From Parelaphostrongylus tenuis (taxonomy: Eukaryota; Nematoda; Chromadorea; Rhabditida; Metastrongylidae): a DNA stretch of 64,000 bases. Of this stretch, positions 30,293-42,800 are shown piece by piece; the stretch's first letter is position 1; each line of letters opens with the position of its first letter. The notes below the pieces were generated by a model that was given only the letters and a program-made list of their open reading frames with translations, was not told the DNA's origin and ran no database searches. The stretch spans positions 248,001 to 312,000 of the forward strand of contig JAHQIW010007303.1 in the NCBI GenBank assembly GCA_019055375.1, in the 5' to 3' direction. The translations under genes and the position numbers were made by a program.

Positions 30293-30425
30293 TCGGTGAG
30301 GACACCGCAAGTCATTGTAAAGGTCAGATATGCATTCAGTCTCTTCTAACGATACTTACTGAAATCGGATGTATCGAGCATCCTCCAGAGTTGATCTGTG
30401 TCAAGAGGTCTATTTATTCTTATTC
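30293..30425 (+). mobile_element. SINE-1 3' fragment
   Basis: GGACACCGCAAGTCATTGTAAAGG...ATGCATTCAGTC matches the SINE-1 body; head missing and tail eroded. Confidence 0.5.
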
Positions 30426-30429
30426 TACT

Positions 30430-32530
30430 CATTACAAACGGTATAAATTATTCAAAATAGTTACCGCAAGTGAACTGAGATTCAATTCTCTTACTTTGTC
30501 TCATAACCTCCCCCTCTCCGCTCCTCATACTGTGGGAATCTCCGCACTTATTTGATTTAGTTTGTTTCCGTGTAACAACTATCGACAACTTCGGATTTTG
30601 CGTGTGGGCTCGTCTATTTGCTCAGTATTTCAGCCTTCTTCATGAATGTCAACGATAGCTGGATATGCACATTCAACTTAAAGTCTTGGGATTACTGAGT
30701 GACGACATTCTCATGTCTTTATTACAAGTATTCACCAATATTTGACGAATGAACGGAGTTTTTCAGGCAAAACAGATCCCAAATGAACGAAGCTGGAGGG
30801 ATGGGCGCGTGTTTGGTGCAGATGCGATTTTGAAACAGTGGCCTTGCGTGTATAAAATGTCCTATATACCACTGCGTCTCCAATAGGCCTCCAGACATTG
30901 AATTAGAAATGAAAAATTGTGCTCTATACAGACCCTCATACAATGAACGTTGGTGGGTTTAGCAATGATTTTGATTATTTTCCAGCAGCTTGAAGCAGTG
31001 AGGACTCAATGCTTATGCATACCTATAGGGTAGATTTTACTCCATTCCTCTAAAAATGAATCTTTCTCTAAAGTGTCATCTTCATTGCAATTCTGCCATT
31101 CAAACCTTTAGAAAAAGATAATATATCCATGCAGATTGAAATCTGTCTTGAGGACATAAATTTGCCAGAATCAGATTGCTTTCATTTGTATTATGTTTAC
31201 TAGAACGCAGGTATTATTTACTGAGCGAGGTGATTTAGAGGATCAGTGTGATGATGATCGCGGTGATTGATAACTCTTTGGTCAAGTGTCCGACTTTGTA
31301 AGCTTCCAAAACTACTTTATCATCGTTGATGATATTCATTTTATTTGGATAGAAAAATTCTGTCTTCGGGAGAAAGTACATGTTTTAAAAGTACAAGTAA
31401 AAGTGCATTATTTACTTGCGATTAACTCTGACTAGAGTTAATCGCTAGAGAAAAGGGCACTCTAACAAGGACTACAAAAAGATAGATATGGGAACGATAC
31501 ATGTGAGATGAAAAGATTTGCTGATCTTTGCCTTAAACGATTGACGACTGTACTGTACAGCACATAGTTTAGTGCATTACTAGTTCTGTTTTCGTACCGT
31601 GTCTTTGGCTTTATTGCCCCTACTATAGAACGAGATAAATCTCAAGTGTAGTTCCTTCACAGAGCTTTGAGTAGGAATTGCAAAGAAATATGGAAAACCA
31701 GAAATAGCGTATCTATGAGCAAATTATTAATTTAGAATTGGAGTCAACTTTCATCCGTATATACCTATCACTAGGCAGAAATTGCGCGAAATCAAATCAT
31801 CCAAATTGTGCCAGGAGTTTGCTACATCTACAAAAATGATTTATAATAGTAGTGCTTCGTCTATGGAAGAGTGTGCGCCTAAGCAATGGTGATGAAACTT
31901 GAGTGCGACACGGTCTTGAGGGAATATTTTCGTATCGACAATTTAAATACAAGTTTGTTCTTGGTCAAAGATTTGCAGGGAGAGGGAAAGAGATCAAATA
32001 GTACCTTTTTAAAACGTTTATTTACGAATAGGTAAGACGTTTCCGAAATATTGGTGAAAGTCACTCATCTTTTCAAAAATATAGAAAAATAAGTAGACAA
32101 TAATTATGTGAAAGCGCCAAAATAGAAAACAAAAAGAATATGCACAGTAAGAAACGATTATAGAACGAGCCTTGGAAGCAGGAAATCATCACATTAGCAA
32201 CAATTTAGGCGGCACGCATCGTGTCCAATGCACTGTGCTTATGACAAAAATTCTGCATAGTCCTACACGGCTGCAGCTAAGGTTGTGGTTGCTTGAGGAA
32301 ACCATATCGAAACTTCACAATTTCTCATCTACCAAAGATATACAAAATATTAATCAAGAAAATAATTAAGAGCGATTTAATAAAGAGATTTTCAATGCGG
32401 CTTTTATCTAAAATGTCGCAATTTTGATTTCAAGCATCTAAAAGACCGATTTCTTTGAACCTCGACATGTTAATAATATAAAAGTAAGAGAACAATGAGA
32501 ATAGCTTGAGCACTAATCTTTATCTTGACC
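30430..32530. other. No gene recognised
   Basis: AT-rich, no splice-bounded frames; minus frame 30943-30722 and 32064-31879 lack exon signals. Nothing supported. Confidence 0.4.
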
Positions 32531-32539
32531 TTTCTCGAG

Positions 32540-32690
32540 GTTGGTATCTCCTCTTCGAACGATTGTTCTTCTTGACTATCTATGGATCTTCATGAGTATG
32601 TGCCGAAACATCAGACATCAATACTCAAGAAGATAGTCAAGAGGAACGATCGATCGACAAAGAGATGCTAATCTTGTGAAAGTTCAAAAT
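32540..32690. repeat. Short palindromic element
   Basis: GAGGTTGGTATCTC...CTTCTTGACTATCT at 32537-32585 recurs inverted at 32625-32675 (AAGATAGTCAAGAGGAACGATC). The loop contains GTGCCGAAACATC, reminiscent of the hammerhead-bearing palindromes at 2.5 and 15.0 kb but without a recognisable CTGANGA core. Confidence 0.5.
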
Positions 32691-32900
32691 AAAAATTAAA
32701 TCCTAAGCTATTCTTGTGTTTTTCTCAATTCGAGCATCGTTCAGCATTGCGGGGATTCAGGACTTTCTTCAAATACGAATTAAAAATCGTCGTTTACAGA
32801 GTCTACAAGGTATAGAAACTAATTCTTTCTATTTGATGGCAAATGCTAGGAGATCGTCACCATGGAGATTCTGTATATTTGGTGCATTCTACTCTATCAT

Positions 32901-33206
32901 AAAAAGGATAAAGGATAAAGCTCTTGGCGTTGATCAATCCCTGAGGGATGCGCCATGCATTCGACTTCAATTTTTAACTTCGTTTGAGGTGATTGAATGC
33001 ACATCTGGCCTTTACAATGACTCGCGGTGGCCTCCCGCTGAACCGAGTCAGTGCTGCTTATCCTCCCAGACAAGTCTGAGACCTGTCTGGTACCAATTTA
33101 CCGACCCCGGAGGGATGGATGGCTTGGTGAGCCATGAGCGCGAGATCGAACCATTGACCTCGTGTGCGACGCAGGGCACCTCTAACCACTGCGCCACATG
33201 CGCTCC
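32901..33206 (-). mobile_element. SINE-1 (tRNA-headed), youngest copy
   Basis: Minus-strand full-length element (tail AAAAGGATAAAGGATAAAGC at 32901; head GAGCGCATGTGGCGCAGTGG near 33205). Flanked by a perfect 13-bp target-site duplication TCTACTCTATCAT (32888-32900, 33207-33219). B box GGTTCGATCTC intact. Best reference copy of the family in the window. Confidence 0.9.
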
Positions 33207-33542
33207 TCTACTCTATCATATTTACAGTAAATTCATGTTATGATATATCAGTTGAATAGTATTTGATGGCCGACGACGTTCTACTCAGTGAGTGGATTGA
33301 GATGTGTGTTCTAGGTCTCTTCTCAAGTCAATTGCTTGTTAGAATGGAGTTATCTTTGAAGGTTACTGGTTGGCATCTTGGTCAAATCACGGATTTTCCT
33401 TTGCATTACGAAGACGTTCACCATACGAAAGCATTAGGTGCAGCATCTGTTGCCGCGTTAATCGTCGAGTGAGTCGAGCTGACGTCCCTCAAATTTTACG
33501 TGTCTTTGTCGCATGCAAAGATATCTCAGTGGGTTTGTCTCG

Positions 33543-33920
33543 CTTTAGGAGCATGTTGAGTACCATATCTTCCTTCTTGGCTTTCGCGAAGGATTCGGGC
33601 CATCAGATGGCTGGTTTGCCTAATTTCGTGTTAGCCATTTGAAGGAATCCTCGCTATAATGGCTCTAGTCAATCGATTGCGTTAGAGCTCAAAATGTGTC
33701 CGATCCACATATAATTCTAGTTTTAACATGCATAACATTATTCTGATCTCTGAGCTTGACTTGGAAGGGAGTAGGAAAGCGTTGTCACATGAGTGACGAA
33801 AGTTGTCAAAAATCGATGAACAGCATGGGTGGAATGAGAGGTTAACGTGAGTACCATATCTTTCTTCTAGGCTTCCGTGAAGGAATCGGACCATCAGACT
33901 AGTGATTTCCCTAATGCATT
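33543..33920. repeat. Direct repeat, unclassified
   Basis: GTACCATATCTTCCTTCTTGGC...GAAGGATTCGGGCCATCAGA (33549-33608) recurs diverged at 33851-33900. Period about 300 bp, with frames such as KKEDMVLNMLLKR on the minus strand. Possibly a transposon relic; family not recognised. Confidence 0.4.
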
Positions 33921-34689
33921 TCAGGTGCACTTTAGATCCGAGAATCTTCGCAAAGTCATGTACCCGAACCTCCCATTGTCTTCTCCAAATATTTCGATTG
34001 TCAACTTTAATTAAGGCAGTGGATAGTGATGAATGCTATCAGAAAACAAGGTTTGGATTTTTGTCCCAATGCTCTCCCTCTAGTGTACATTGGGATGCAT
34101 AGCTAGGTTACCAAAAAATCACAAGGTATCTTCTGACCAGCATTATACGCATTCATGTTGAAGGCTAAATCTTCGGCGACCTTTGTGAATGATGGATACG
34201 AGGAAACAAGTCGAATGCAAAAGTGCTGGGATCTTTACAATGAATGTATTACGGATCATATGGAAATATTCGACAATTGAGTCATTATCGAAAACATCTC
34301 GACAAAATTTGCTTCTTCAGAAACTTCAGAAATTTATGCTGGCCGACTGGACAGCTTTGCATTTTTTTACTTACAAAGATGTAGATTTAACTGGTTGTCA
34401 TTTCGGCGCATGAGCTGCGTTTCTGCTGCTTCTGACAAGCACTGTCATATGAACAGAATTTTTTTTTTCTAAAAATCTGCTATTAGAATAGTCTGTTATC
34501 CTTAGCAAAAACTCTCATGTTATCAAACTTCATTGAGGGACTGCATAGCACTATTATTATAGTAATATTGCTGTCACTGGAAACTATGAACCATGCAGAC
34601 GTTATGCAATGCATTTCATCAAATTTCTGTTGGTGACAAAATGTCTTTTCCCAGTTTGTTTTCTTAATCCCAACGGCAAAGCTCACCTT

Positions 34690-35350
34690 TCTGTATCCAG
34701 GAGAACTGCCGAATGATTCCTAGTCACTGGAGTCTTAAAAGGCAACGAGAACGCTAGTTCTTCTTCGTGTAATGATCACTCTACTCGGTTAGTCTCAATG
34801 CAACGGCTACGGCGATCAGCGTCGTACGAGTAACAACTTCTGTCTACACCCGTTTCGAATCATCGTAGTTCTGACGAGGCCGAAATGCCGCAACATCGGC
34901 CACAATAACAACTAGTATTTATAAAAAATTTCGTTCCAGCTGAGCAATGAAAAGAAAATGTCGTCTCGTACATCAGGGTTTAGTGGAAGTCGAAATTTAG
35001 TGTTGTTTCTTATATATCAGCTAGTTCTAATCCGACAGCGGAAAGGTAGATTGTCACCGGAGGCATGAATAAAAAAGGCGATAATCGCCCAAGGATTGTT
35101 CTGTATCCTGTAGAACTGGTGATTGATTCCTGGTATGGAATCCTGTATGAAAAGCAAAGCTGAGAGCACTACTTCGATTGTGCACTGATCCACTCCAATC
35201 AATTCGTCTCGATGCAATGGTTGCGCCAAAAACACTGTGCGAAGAACAACTACTGTGGGCTCTTGTTTTGGATCACCGTGGCTTTGGTGAAGGCGGAATT
35301 ACCGAAACGGGAATGTCTTCTATCGCAAAGCTCTCATGTTGTAATGACAG
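34690..35350 (+). repeat. Partial tandem repeat, about 0.4-kb period
   Basis: 34.71-34.92 kb (GATTCCTAGTC..., TCTCAATGCAACGGCTACGG) recurs at 35.12-35.34 kb (GATTCCTGGTA..., TCTCGATGCAATGGTTGCG). Copy 1 contains CTGACGAGGCCGAAATGCCGCAACATC, split as CTGACGA, GGC/GCC helix and GCAAC, i.e. hammerhead-like with a changed GAAA. Copy 2 keeps CCGAAAC but has lost CTGANGA. A possible fifth, decayed ribozyme-bearing repeat. Confidence 0.4.
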
Positions 35351-36703
35351 TACCCATGCACTAATCCATATGATTTGTTCAGAGGTTGATCGATGAGTGA
35401 AGTGGAGAGTAAGATCTCTCTAATCAAACTAGTAGGCACTATTAATCCAGCGCATCTGTTGATGACAGCAAAGGACACTTGGCCCAGTAGAATTGGAGCG
35501 TGTACTCTGATATCAATATTTTCCAGTTTTTTTTTCTTTTATGATGTGTCTTATATTCTATGATTAGCTCATCTTCACCGTCTGCCGTTTCCCCAAACAG
35601 CCGCCATTACGGGATTCGCAATGTTTATCAGAAAACTGAAATTTTAGAGAGAATGAGCCTAGAGCTCATTCTCTCAATAATTTGGCTCTATAAAAAAACC
35701 CCTTAAATCACCAAATGTCATCCGCGTTGATGCATTAACGTGCGTTTGAATGTTATGTGGTGACTGCTGCTTGCACACAAGTGATACATCGTAGCGTCCC
35801 AGTAAATGACATATCTCAAAATGGGAATAATCCACCGAAGAATTTTGACGTTCATGTGATACTCGAAATTTCCCTCCCAGTCGAAGTGATTGTCACTAAG
35901 CATCGTTGCCTCATATGCGGTCGCCTTGAACTAGTACGGCGACCCGCTGTGATTTAATGGAATTCGTCGACGTGAACACGACAAAAAACGATGGCCGACG
36001 GAAATTGAACAATACGAGCCTCAAACATTCCGCTATTGATTGAGCGTCTGCAATTTGTTGTTATTGATTAAGCGGAAGTGGAAGTGCAAAGGCATCAAAA
36101 CAAAAGAACAAGTACGGGAAACGATACGTATTCCCAACCAAGACCGACCTATTATTTGACTGGACAGAATCAACTGTACAGCTTTACAACAACTTTCCCT
36201 GAAAGTCACCATAGCCCTCTTTGTCACCAATGTGATCAATAATCTAGATACCGGCAGAACAAATAAAAAAAACTGGATTTTATTCGTGATAAAGAAGACC
36301 CGTAAATGAGAGGCACAGGGGATATTTGCAAGCTTGGATACTCAGATAACAACAGTGAGTACATTAAGACACTGGGTGATGAAAACGAGCTCATTTCTAT
36401 CGAGTAATAGAAAATATGCAGTACATTTCTTTGAAAATTATGACAATGACGTCATACATTTCTTGTGCAGTAGAAGTTCAAGAACAATGAATGGCCTTAA
36501 CCAATGAATCTTTCAAGCAAACCTACATAACGTTTGACGATAGCTTGTAGATTTGTGCACTTTGGATTGAAATGACGGTTAAGATACAGACGGAGATCAC
36601 ACACAGAGACTTGACGACGTTATGAGGTCGTCAGAGGTCAGGCGCTACGACTTGGGCTTAAGCTTCAGCTTAAGCAGGTCGACGACGATGATGACAGCGT
36701 TTT

Positions 36704-36811
36704 TCAGTTACACGTCGACACCCATCGATGTTGCAGGCAATCCTTGCAAATCAGTCTACAGCACCAGACAAATTTACAATCGCACTTGTACTGAATCACT
36801 TCATGCGTAAT
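36704..36811 (-). CDS. Wnt gene exon 10 (terminal)
   Basis: 108 bp, acceptor TACAGTTTAG, stop TGA at 36706-36704. Encodes [20 protein letters not shown] then [15 protein letters not shown], the seven-cysteine end of Wnt proteins. A near-perfect palindrome GCTTAAGCT..AGCTTAAGC (36656-36675) lies just downstream in the probable 3' UTR. Confidence 0.93.
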   Translation of the reverse strand: MTHEVIQYKCDCKFVWCCRLICKDCLQHRWVSTCN

Positions 36812-39800
36812 CTAAACTGTATATTACTGTTGTAATAAAGTACAATTATTCAGTAGCAATCTTATGTAGCCAGCTAGATTTCCTTTTATTCAGCCGCTCT
36901 AGCAGTGGTATAATTTTACAAATGTATATCATACATTATTGAGTAACGTGCAGAACTAAGATCATCAGACTGGTATCGAACCGTCATTTCACTCTTTCCG
37001 GTGGCGCGTGCTAACCAGTTGCACTGTTGACGCTACTCTTGTGCCACCACTCTTGCTGCGACATATTGCATCGATCTGTCGGTAACCAGCGTCAGCGTTT
37101 TGGCCTGGCAAGCAGATATCGGCTTTGAGCTCAGTTAAGCTGACAGATAATGGATATATGTACAGTAACCGAATTTCTTTTACGTAACGCCTTAGCGCTG
37201 CTATGATGTTACAAAAGTATATCTAATAATGTTGAGTGCTATGCAAAACTCGATGTCTTGTGTCGCAGAAAGAGTGATAACAGAACAAGGAGCTCGATAG
37301 TGTAAATGATTAGCGCGCGCCTCGTAAATGATGACATGCATTTTCGCTTCCCGGCTAAGGTCCAAAATTTTGCGTATCACTAAGTATTGTTGGATAACAT
37401 GTAGTCATTATAAGATATGTACCCCTCTGTTGAATTTTAGAAATGCACAGATTCCTCTATCTAGCTATGAATTAAAATTAAATCAAAGTCTATTCGTCGA
37501 ACGTCTATCGATTAGCAATCGAGCTTATATCGATGTCGTTGTCATGATGTCGTAGGAGAAAATCTCTCCAGCCCAATGTTACTGATTTGCCGAGGGAAGA
37601 ATCAGTGAAAAACTGCCAAGTAACAATCAATGTATTCGACTATATAGAGACCTCACTTACGAAAAATGTAGTCTGAAAATGTATTTTGAGCCTTTCATAA
37701 GGTCTGCCGATGGTACCCATACAGTGCAAGACACTTGTTTCGTCGTTCCAGCCTCGTCAGTTGCACGGTGCCTTTTTGTCCAGTCAGATCCTTGGGGAAC
37801 TATTCTTTACATAACGGAGTCGACGACGAACTTTTAACACTGAACGTGCGGTGAAATAATCACTGGGGTGTTATTTCAGAGTGCTTGATTGTTTAATGCA
37901 TGGCGTATGGCTATTACGTAGGCATATGTAACAATCAATGCAGTCGACTATTTTAAGCTCTCGCTCAAGAACAGTATAATCGACATCATAAACTGACTGT
38001 ATCATTCATGAGTCCATCGTCGACTCCTCTATGCAGCGATAGATACCCGAGGATATGACTATACGAAAGGTCAGAGCGCAACTAATGAGGTTGGAAGACC
38101 AAAGCACGTGTCTTCCACTACATAAGTACTCATAACAGACACTTGAAAGGCTAAGAATACATTTTTAGTTACCGAATAGTTTGAATTCTTCTGTATTAAT
38201 TACTATGAAAGGTTACAGAAAATTCGCAAGACATACGAGAAAATAGTAGATTACCTGGAAACCTTTTCCGCAGCATAAACGACCACAATCGCCCTGACTA
38301 TGCGTCTCATTACGCCATGCACAAACTCTACCAGATGTCGTCTAAAAGTATTAACACGCATTACCTTGGCTTAAAAAGATATCTGATGTAGATGAGCACG
38401 CGTGACATGCAGCCACTGTATGTGATTTGAAGCAGCTATAAACGAACATAAGCATGTGGATTAGATGGTATACTAGGATCCTGGCATTACGTGTAAGTAA
38501 TATTTGCCATAATAAGCGTCTCAAATTCATTGGGCGGAAATAAAAAGAATGAAGTTCTTGACTTTAAATAATCCTCAAAGAACCAAGCATTTGTCCGCAT
38601 TTTTTCACTTCGTTTGAGGTGAATGAATGCATATGTGGCCATAACAATGACTCGCGATGGCTTACCGGTGTATTAAGTGAGTGCTGCTATCCTCCCAACA
38701 AGTCTGCTACCAATTTGGCAACCCCGGAGGGATGGAACGCTTGGTAGGCAAAGATACACATGAGTAAAACACTAACAGCGTTGGTGTTCAAACATGATTT
38801 TGAGTATTTTCATATATAAAACTTTCCTAACATGAATGCCGATTTTGATGAGAATTAATAGTAAGCATTTAAGCTCACCTAGACGGAAATTTGAAAAGAT
38901 AAGCATTTAGCGTTAATCAGTGACTGCAAAGTATTCCATGCAATCTACTGCATTGATAACGTCATTAGCTAAGAATGAGCGTGTATCTAGCCTATTCAAA
39001 AAATCCGATAACCTAGCAACGTGATAACATTAGTATTTTCAGCCTACCAGATGAATCTGGGGCAATTCCGCGCCAAGCCCAGAAAGACAGAAGGGTTATC
39101 CACCCTTTTGTGTGAGAATGAACAAATGAAACTATTCATTTTCTAGGTTGAACAAAGAGTTTTGGAAAATTCTCAAAGGTTTCTGTTTTTATGCGCATAT
39201 TAACAATGGAAGCAATAATAACTATAAGTATAGGCCACTACTGTCCATGACTTTTACTATCTTTCTGCAGCATTATGCAACTTGTTGGCAACGGTTCGCA
39301 GCGAAACATCAAGCTCTTCGACCTACTCACGAGTGATCGATGGAGACTCAGCATCATAGGCCGTTTGCAAGTCAAAATTGCTTTACTTGAATTGCCCAAA
39401 CTGACTGCTTACAGTCAACTTTGTTGCCTTTCCAGCGCCTTCACCCACACTAATCATATCGAAGGCTTCAAAAATCCTTAGACCTTTTCTCAAATAATGG
39501 TGGTTTAATATAGCCAAACCATACTGTTCAATAGGCATTTTGGAGCTGAAATCAATGAACTAGATAAACATATACAGAACTATTACTAGAAAACGACACA
39601 AAGATGTCAAAAAGTAAAATTTTTAAGATTTCCCAGAATCTTCTGCTCAACCTAGAAGTACGACAATTATTCCTACCTTGCAGTAGCATCATGTACATTA
39701 AAATTCTCATCACCTGTTGTCGACACGGATCCGGTGATGGTTCGATAAACACTAGATCGGAGTTTTTCGGCTTCTGATCATCAGTGAGCATTCGCGAACG

Positions 39801-42800
39801 AGTATACCTGAGACAAGCGTGACCTTGACAAAAGTCAGTAGTTAACATTTGGAATTACTGAACTTTTTTCTTTTTCTGTGATAAGTCTTTCTCAAAGATG
39901 GATTTCTGATATTGAAATGTTTTATTCGCTGATTGGAACCATGCTTATACACTTGAAAGATGATCACTCTCTGACTATACGAAACTTTCCTCTGAACATA
40001 CTTATCGACAAGATAATCAGTGATGTGGTTCAAAGTGGCCGTTTTCTTCCAACACGTCTTTTGCTGACATGAACCGGACACTCCGTGACACTTACACGAG
40101 GATATGAGAGTTTTCTTGACAGCCTGAGAAATAATAGCTCCACTGCAAGTTTTAAGCTACATTGTCAAGGAATGAGGATCATGCAAAACTCACCAGACGA
40201 CCTGCTTTCAGATTGTGTTTCTCAACAGATCGCAACGGTGAGCGAATTATCGGTGTTCTAGTGAGCAGCTTACGACTGGCCGTAATTCCATGTTGCACGC
40301 TATAGGAGCATCTACAGGAGCACGATGATATAAAGTAATTTTACTAATCGCTTTGGAATATAACGAACAAAACCCTCTTACCCTCCATATTCCCAGCCTG
40401 GCTGGCCATCATGTGCACATGAGCAGTCTTCAATCCAACCTTGAGCACAAGCGGTTGCCACACCCCAAGCCGCACCGGCAGACGATAGGGCCCAAATCAG
40501 TGCCGATTCACGATATCCTTTATGACAATGACTCGTTGCATTAACATTCAAATCACCTTTTTATACAAATTAAAAAATTATTACTAGTTTCTTTTTTGCT
40601 TTAGTAAATCCGTGAACGATTATCGATCGCAAATTTTCATTTTATACCGGCAATAATATCTCTTCACTAATTCGTAATTACTCAAGAACTTGTCCAGTGT
40701 AATTACGTTTCTTCTGATGGGTGCCTTGTCTCATCAGGTCTATTTACTCATTAATAATCCATATACCAAGTGATGTGCAAAACCCTTGCGTCAGAGCCGC
40801 GGACCCGCACTTCACACTATCCAGGGGCGCATGCTCTAACCCGTTGCACTACCACCCGCTATTTTGCCACCACTCTTTCTACGCTGCAACACATCTATTG
40901 ATTCTCAATACCCCATATCTGTCAGCGTAAGTTGGGTTCAATCTCGATTTCACTGCGTAGGCCAAATTGTTGACGGTTGGTTGCTGACAGATTGATCCGT
41001 TGTGACGTGGAAAGAGTGATGGCAAAAAAGGCATCGGTAGTGCAACGGTCCGAGCACGCGCCACGTACAGGATGAAATGAGGGTTCGAGCCCCAATTGAC
41101 GTAAAAGTTTTGCACATCGCTCTACAGAATTAGGTATATCTATCACATCATACCCCGCTAAAAGCGATTGAATAGAAAAAATTGTGCATAATCAATCACC
41201 TTCGGTTAATATACTCACTCATCTTCTGGTCAGTTTTAATTCTCATCATTCAATAAAAATTTCTATCATACTATGCTTCTTCTAACTATAGAAGACTTAT
41301 AACATGTCACACGCACTTGGATAGAAGGATAAGCAATTTAACTTTCACAGTTATTCTAAGGAGTGACATCTAAGGGTTAATCACAGTGCGCTTACCCTCG
41401 TTCAGAAGCCGACAGCAAACGACGTGGGAGGGGTCGAACCCAGGATGTAGTGTGTACCTTAGTGGGCCTTTGACTAGTACACAACCTGCCTGTCTTACTT
41501 AAGCATGGGTATGGATGCTGCTTTTGCCTCTAGTGCTCTCCCTATCAAGACCTCTCTTTCCGTCACGACCTGTGTCCCAACTTCGTTATTACTTTTCAAA
41601 TCTCCCTCCATTTTCATCCTTCAGTCTCAGTTGCTCTGAACTCTCCAGCTAACTTTCCATATGCATTTCTATAACAGTAACTCTATTATCACTAACCATA
41701 TTTCAAAATAGGCGGATCGTGCATTATATGGCCGACATTCGAACAATCCCATTGTTGAAAACGCATACGATCGGCGCACTGTGTCATCGCGTCCTTTAAC
41801 GAGCAGAAGAATCAAAAATGAATGAAGTTTATCTGATTGACTTCGAAAGATATCAGCAGAGAAATTGGTGATGAGATGTGGACACCCAGTCGCACGGCTT
41901 ACCTGTATACCTTCAAAAGCAGCGATCACCGTCGACGGTTGCGTGCGACAGGCCAATTGCACAGAACGAAACGCTCTCGAATGCATCAGATCGGGTCCAC
42001 AACCCTTAATCATGTAAAATCTGAACACTTCTACTGTTTTATTTGCCACTATCTTTCATTAGCGCGGTATACGAGGCTATTTTATCAATCCTTCTCTGGA
42101 GGATTTGCATTGATCACATTTCAAAGTAATAGTTCTAATAAATGAAGCTTCTCTTTTAGTAAGAAACGCCATCGAAAAGCATTTGATGGAAAGAAGTGCT
42201 TGAGAATGATAACGCTTTCAGGCTTAGAAGTCGTTTCGGAAATATAGGAATAAAATGCTTTTTTTTTCTAATTACTCCTCAAAGATTTTCAGTGGTGAGA
42301 AAAATTAGGTGCACATTGTAGGCGCATCATCAATAGCTTAATATTTTGAAAAAACAAAATTATAGTGAACGGTTAGTGAACAGTTATATACAATTTTTAT
42401 AACTATCAAGTAATTCAGTAATATCTCACCTATAATGCACTTGAATTGTCAAAAGAATTTATTATGAGTTACTTCATACAATGCTTGTATGGCTAACAGG
42501 CAGCAAGAAGTACAGCACAGAGTTGATTCTTTGTTGCCGTCATTCAAAGCGAAATTTGCTGTTACAACTTTGAAAGTCGATTTTTGATTCATGATCTCTA
42601 TAAGAGCTATGTCATTCAAGAATAACTGTAGTCATGAGCAGTGGTCACTCTATGAGGAATGCGAAGTTCTTAGACTAGAAATCTAGTGAAAATAGAAGAA
42701 GCTACTAAGATGCTCTCTTGCGCCCAACAGAGTCAGATGGATGCTTTACTAGCACCTGTTCAAGTTAGTCGGCGATCAAAGACAAAGAGGTGAGCTACTA

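Larger units (their letters stand above)
37621..38130. repeat. Hammerhead repeat, family A, in Wnt intron 9
   Basis: TAACAATCAATG...TCGACTAT occurs at 37621 and 37929, a 308-bp period around one hammerhead (37724-37766, minus). Beyond it an inverted portion carries a second, degenerate motif on the plus strand (38077-38119). Layout parallels the family B palindrome at 23 kb. Confidence 0.65.

Noticed and set aside
32716..33243. 175-codon plus-strand frame
   Set aside because: Most of it is the antisense of a SINE-1 copy.
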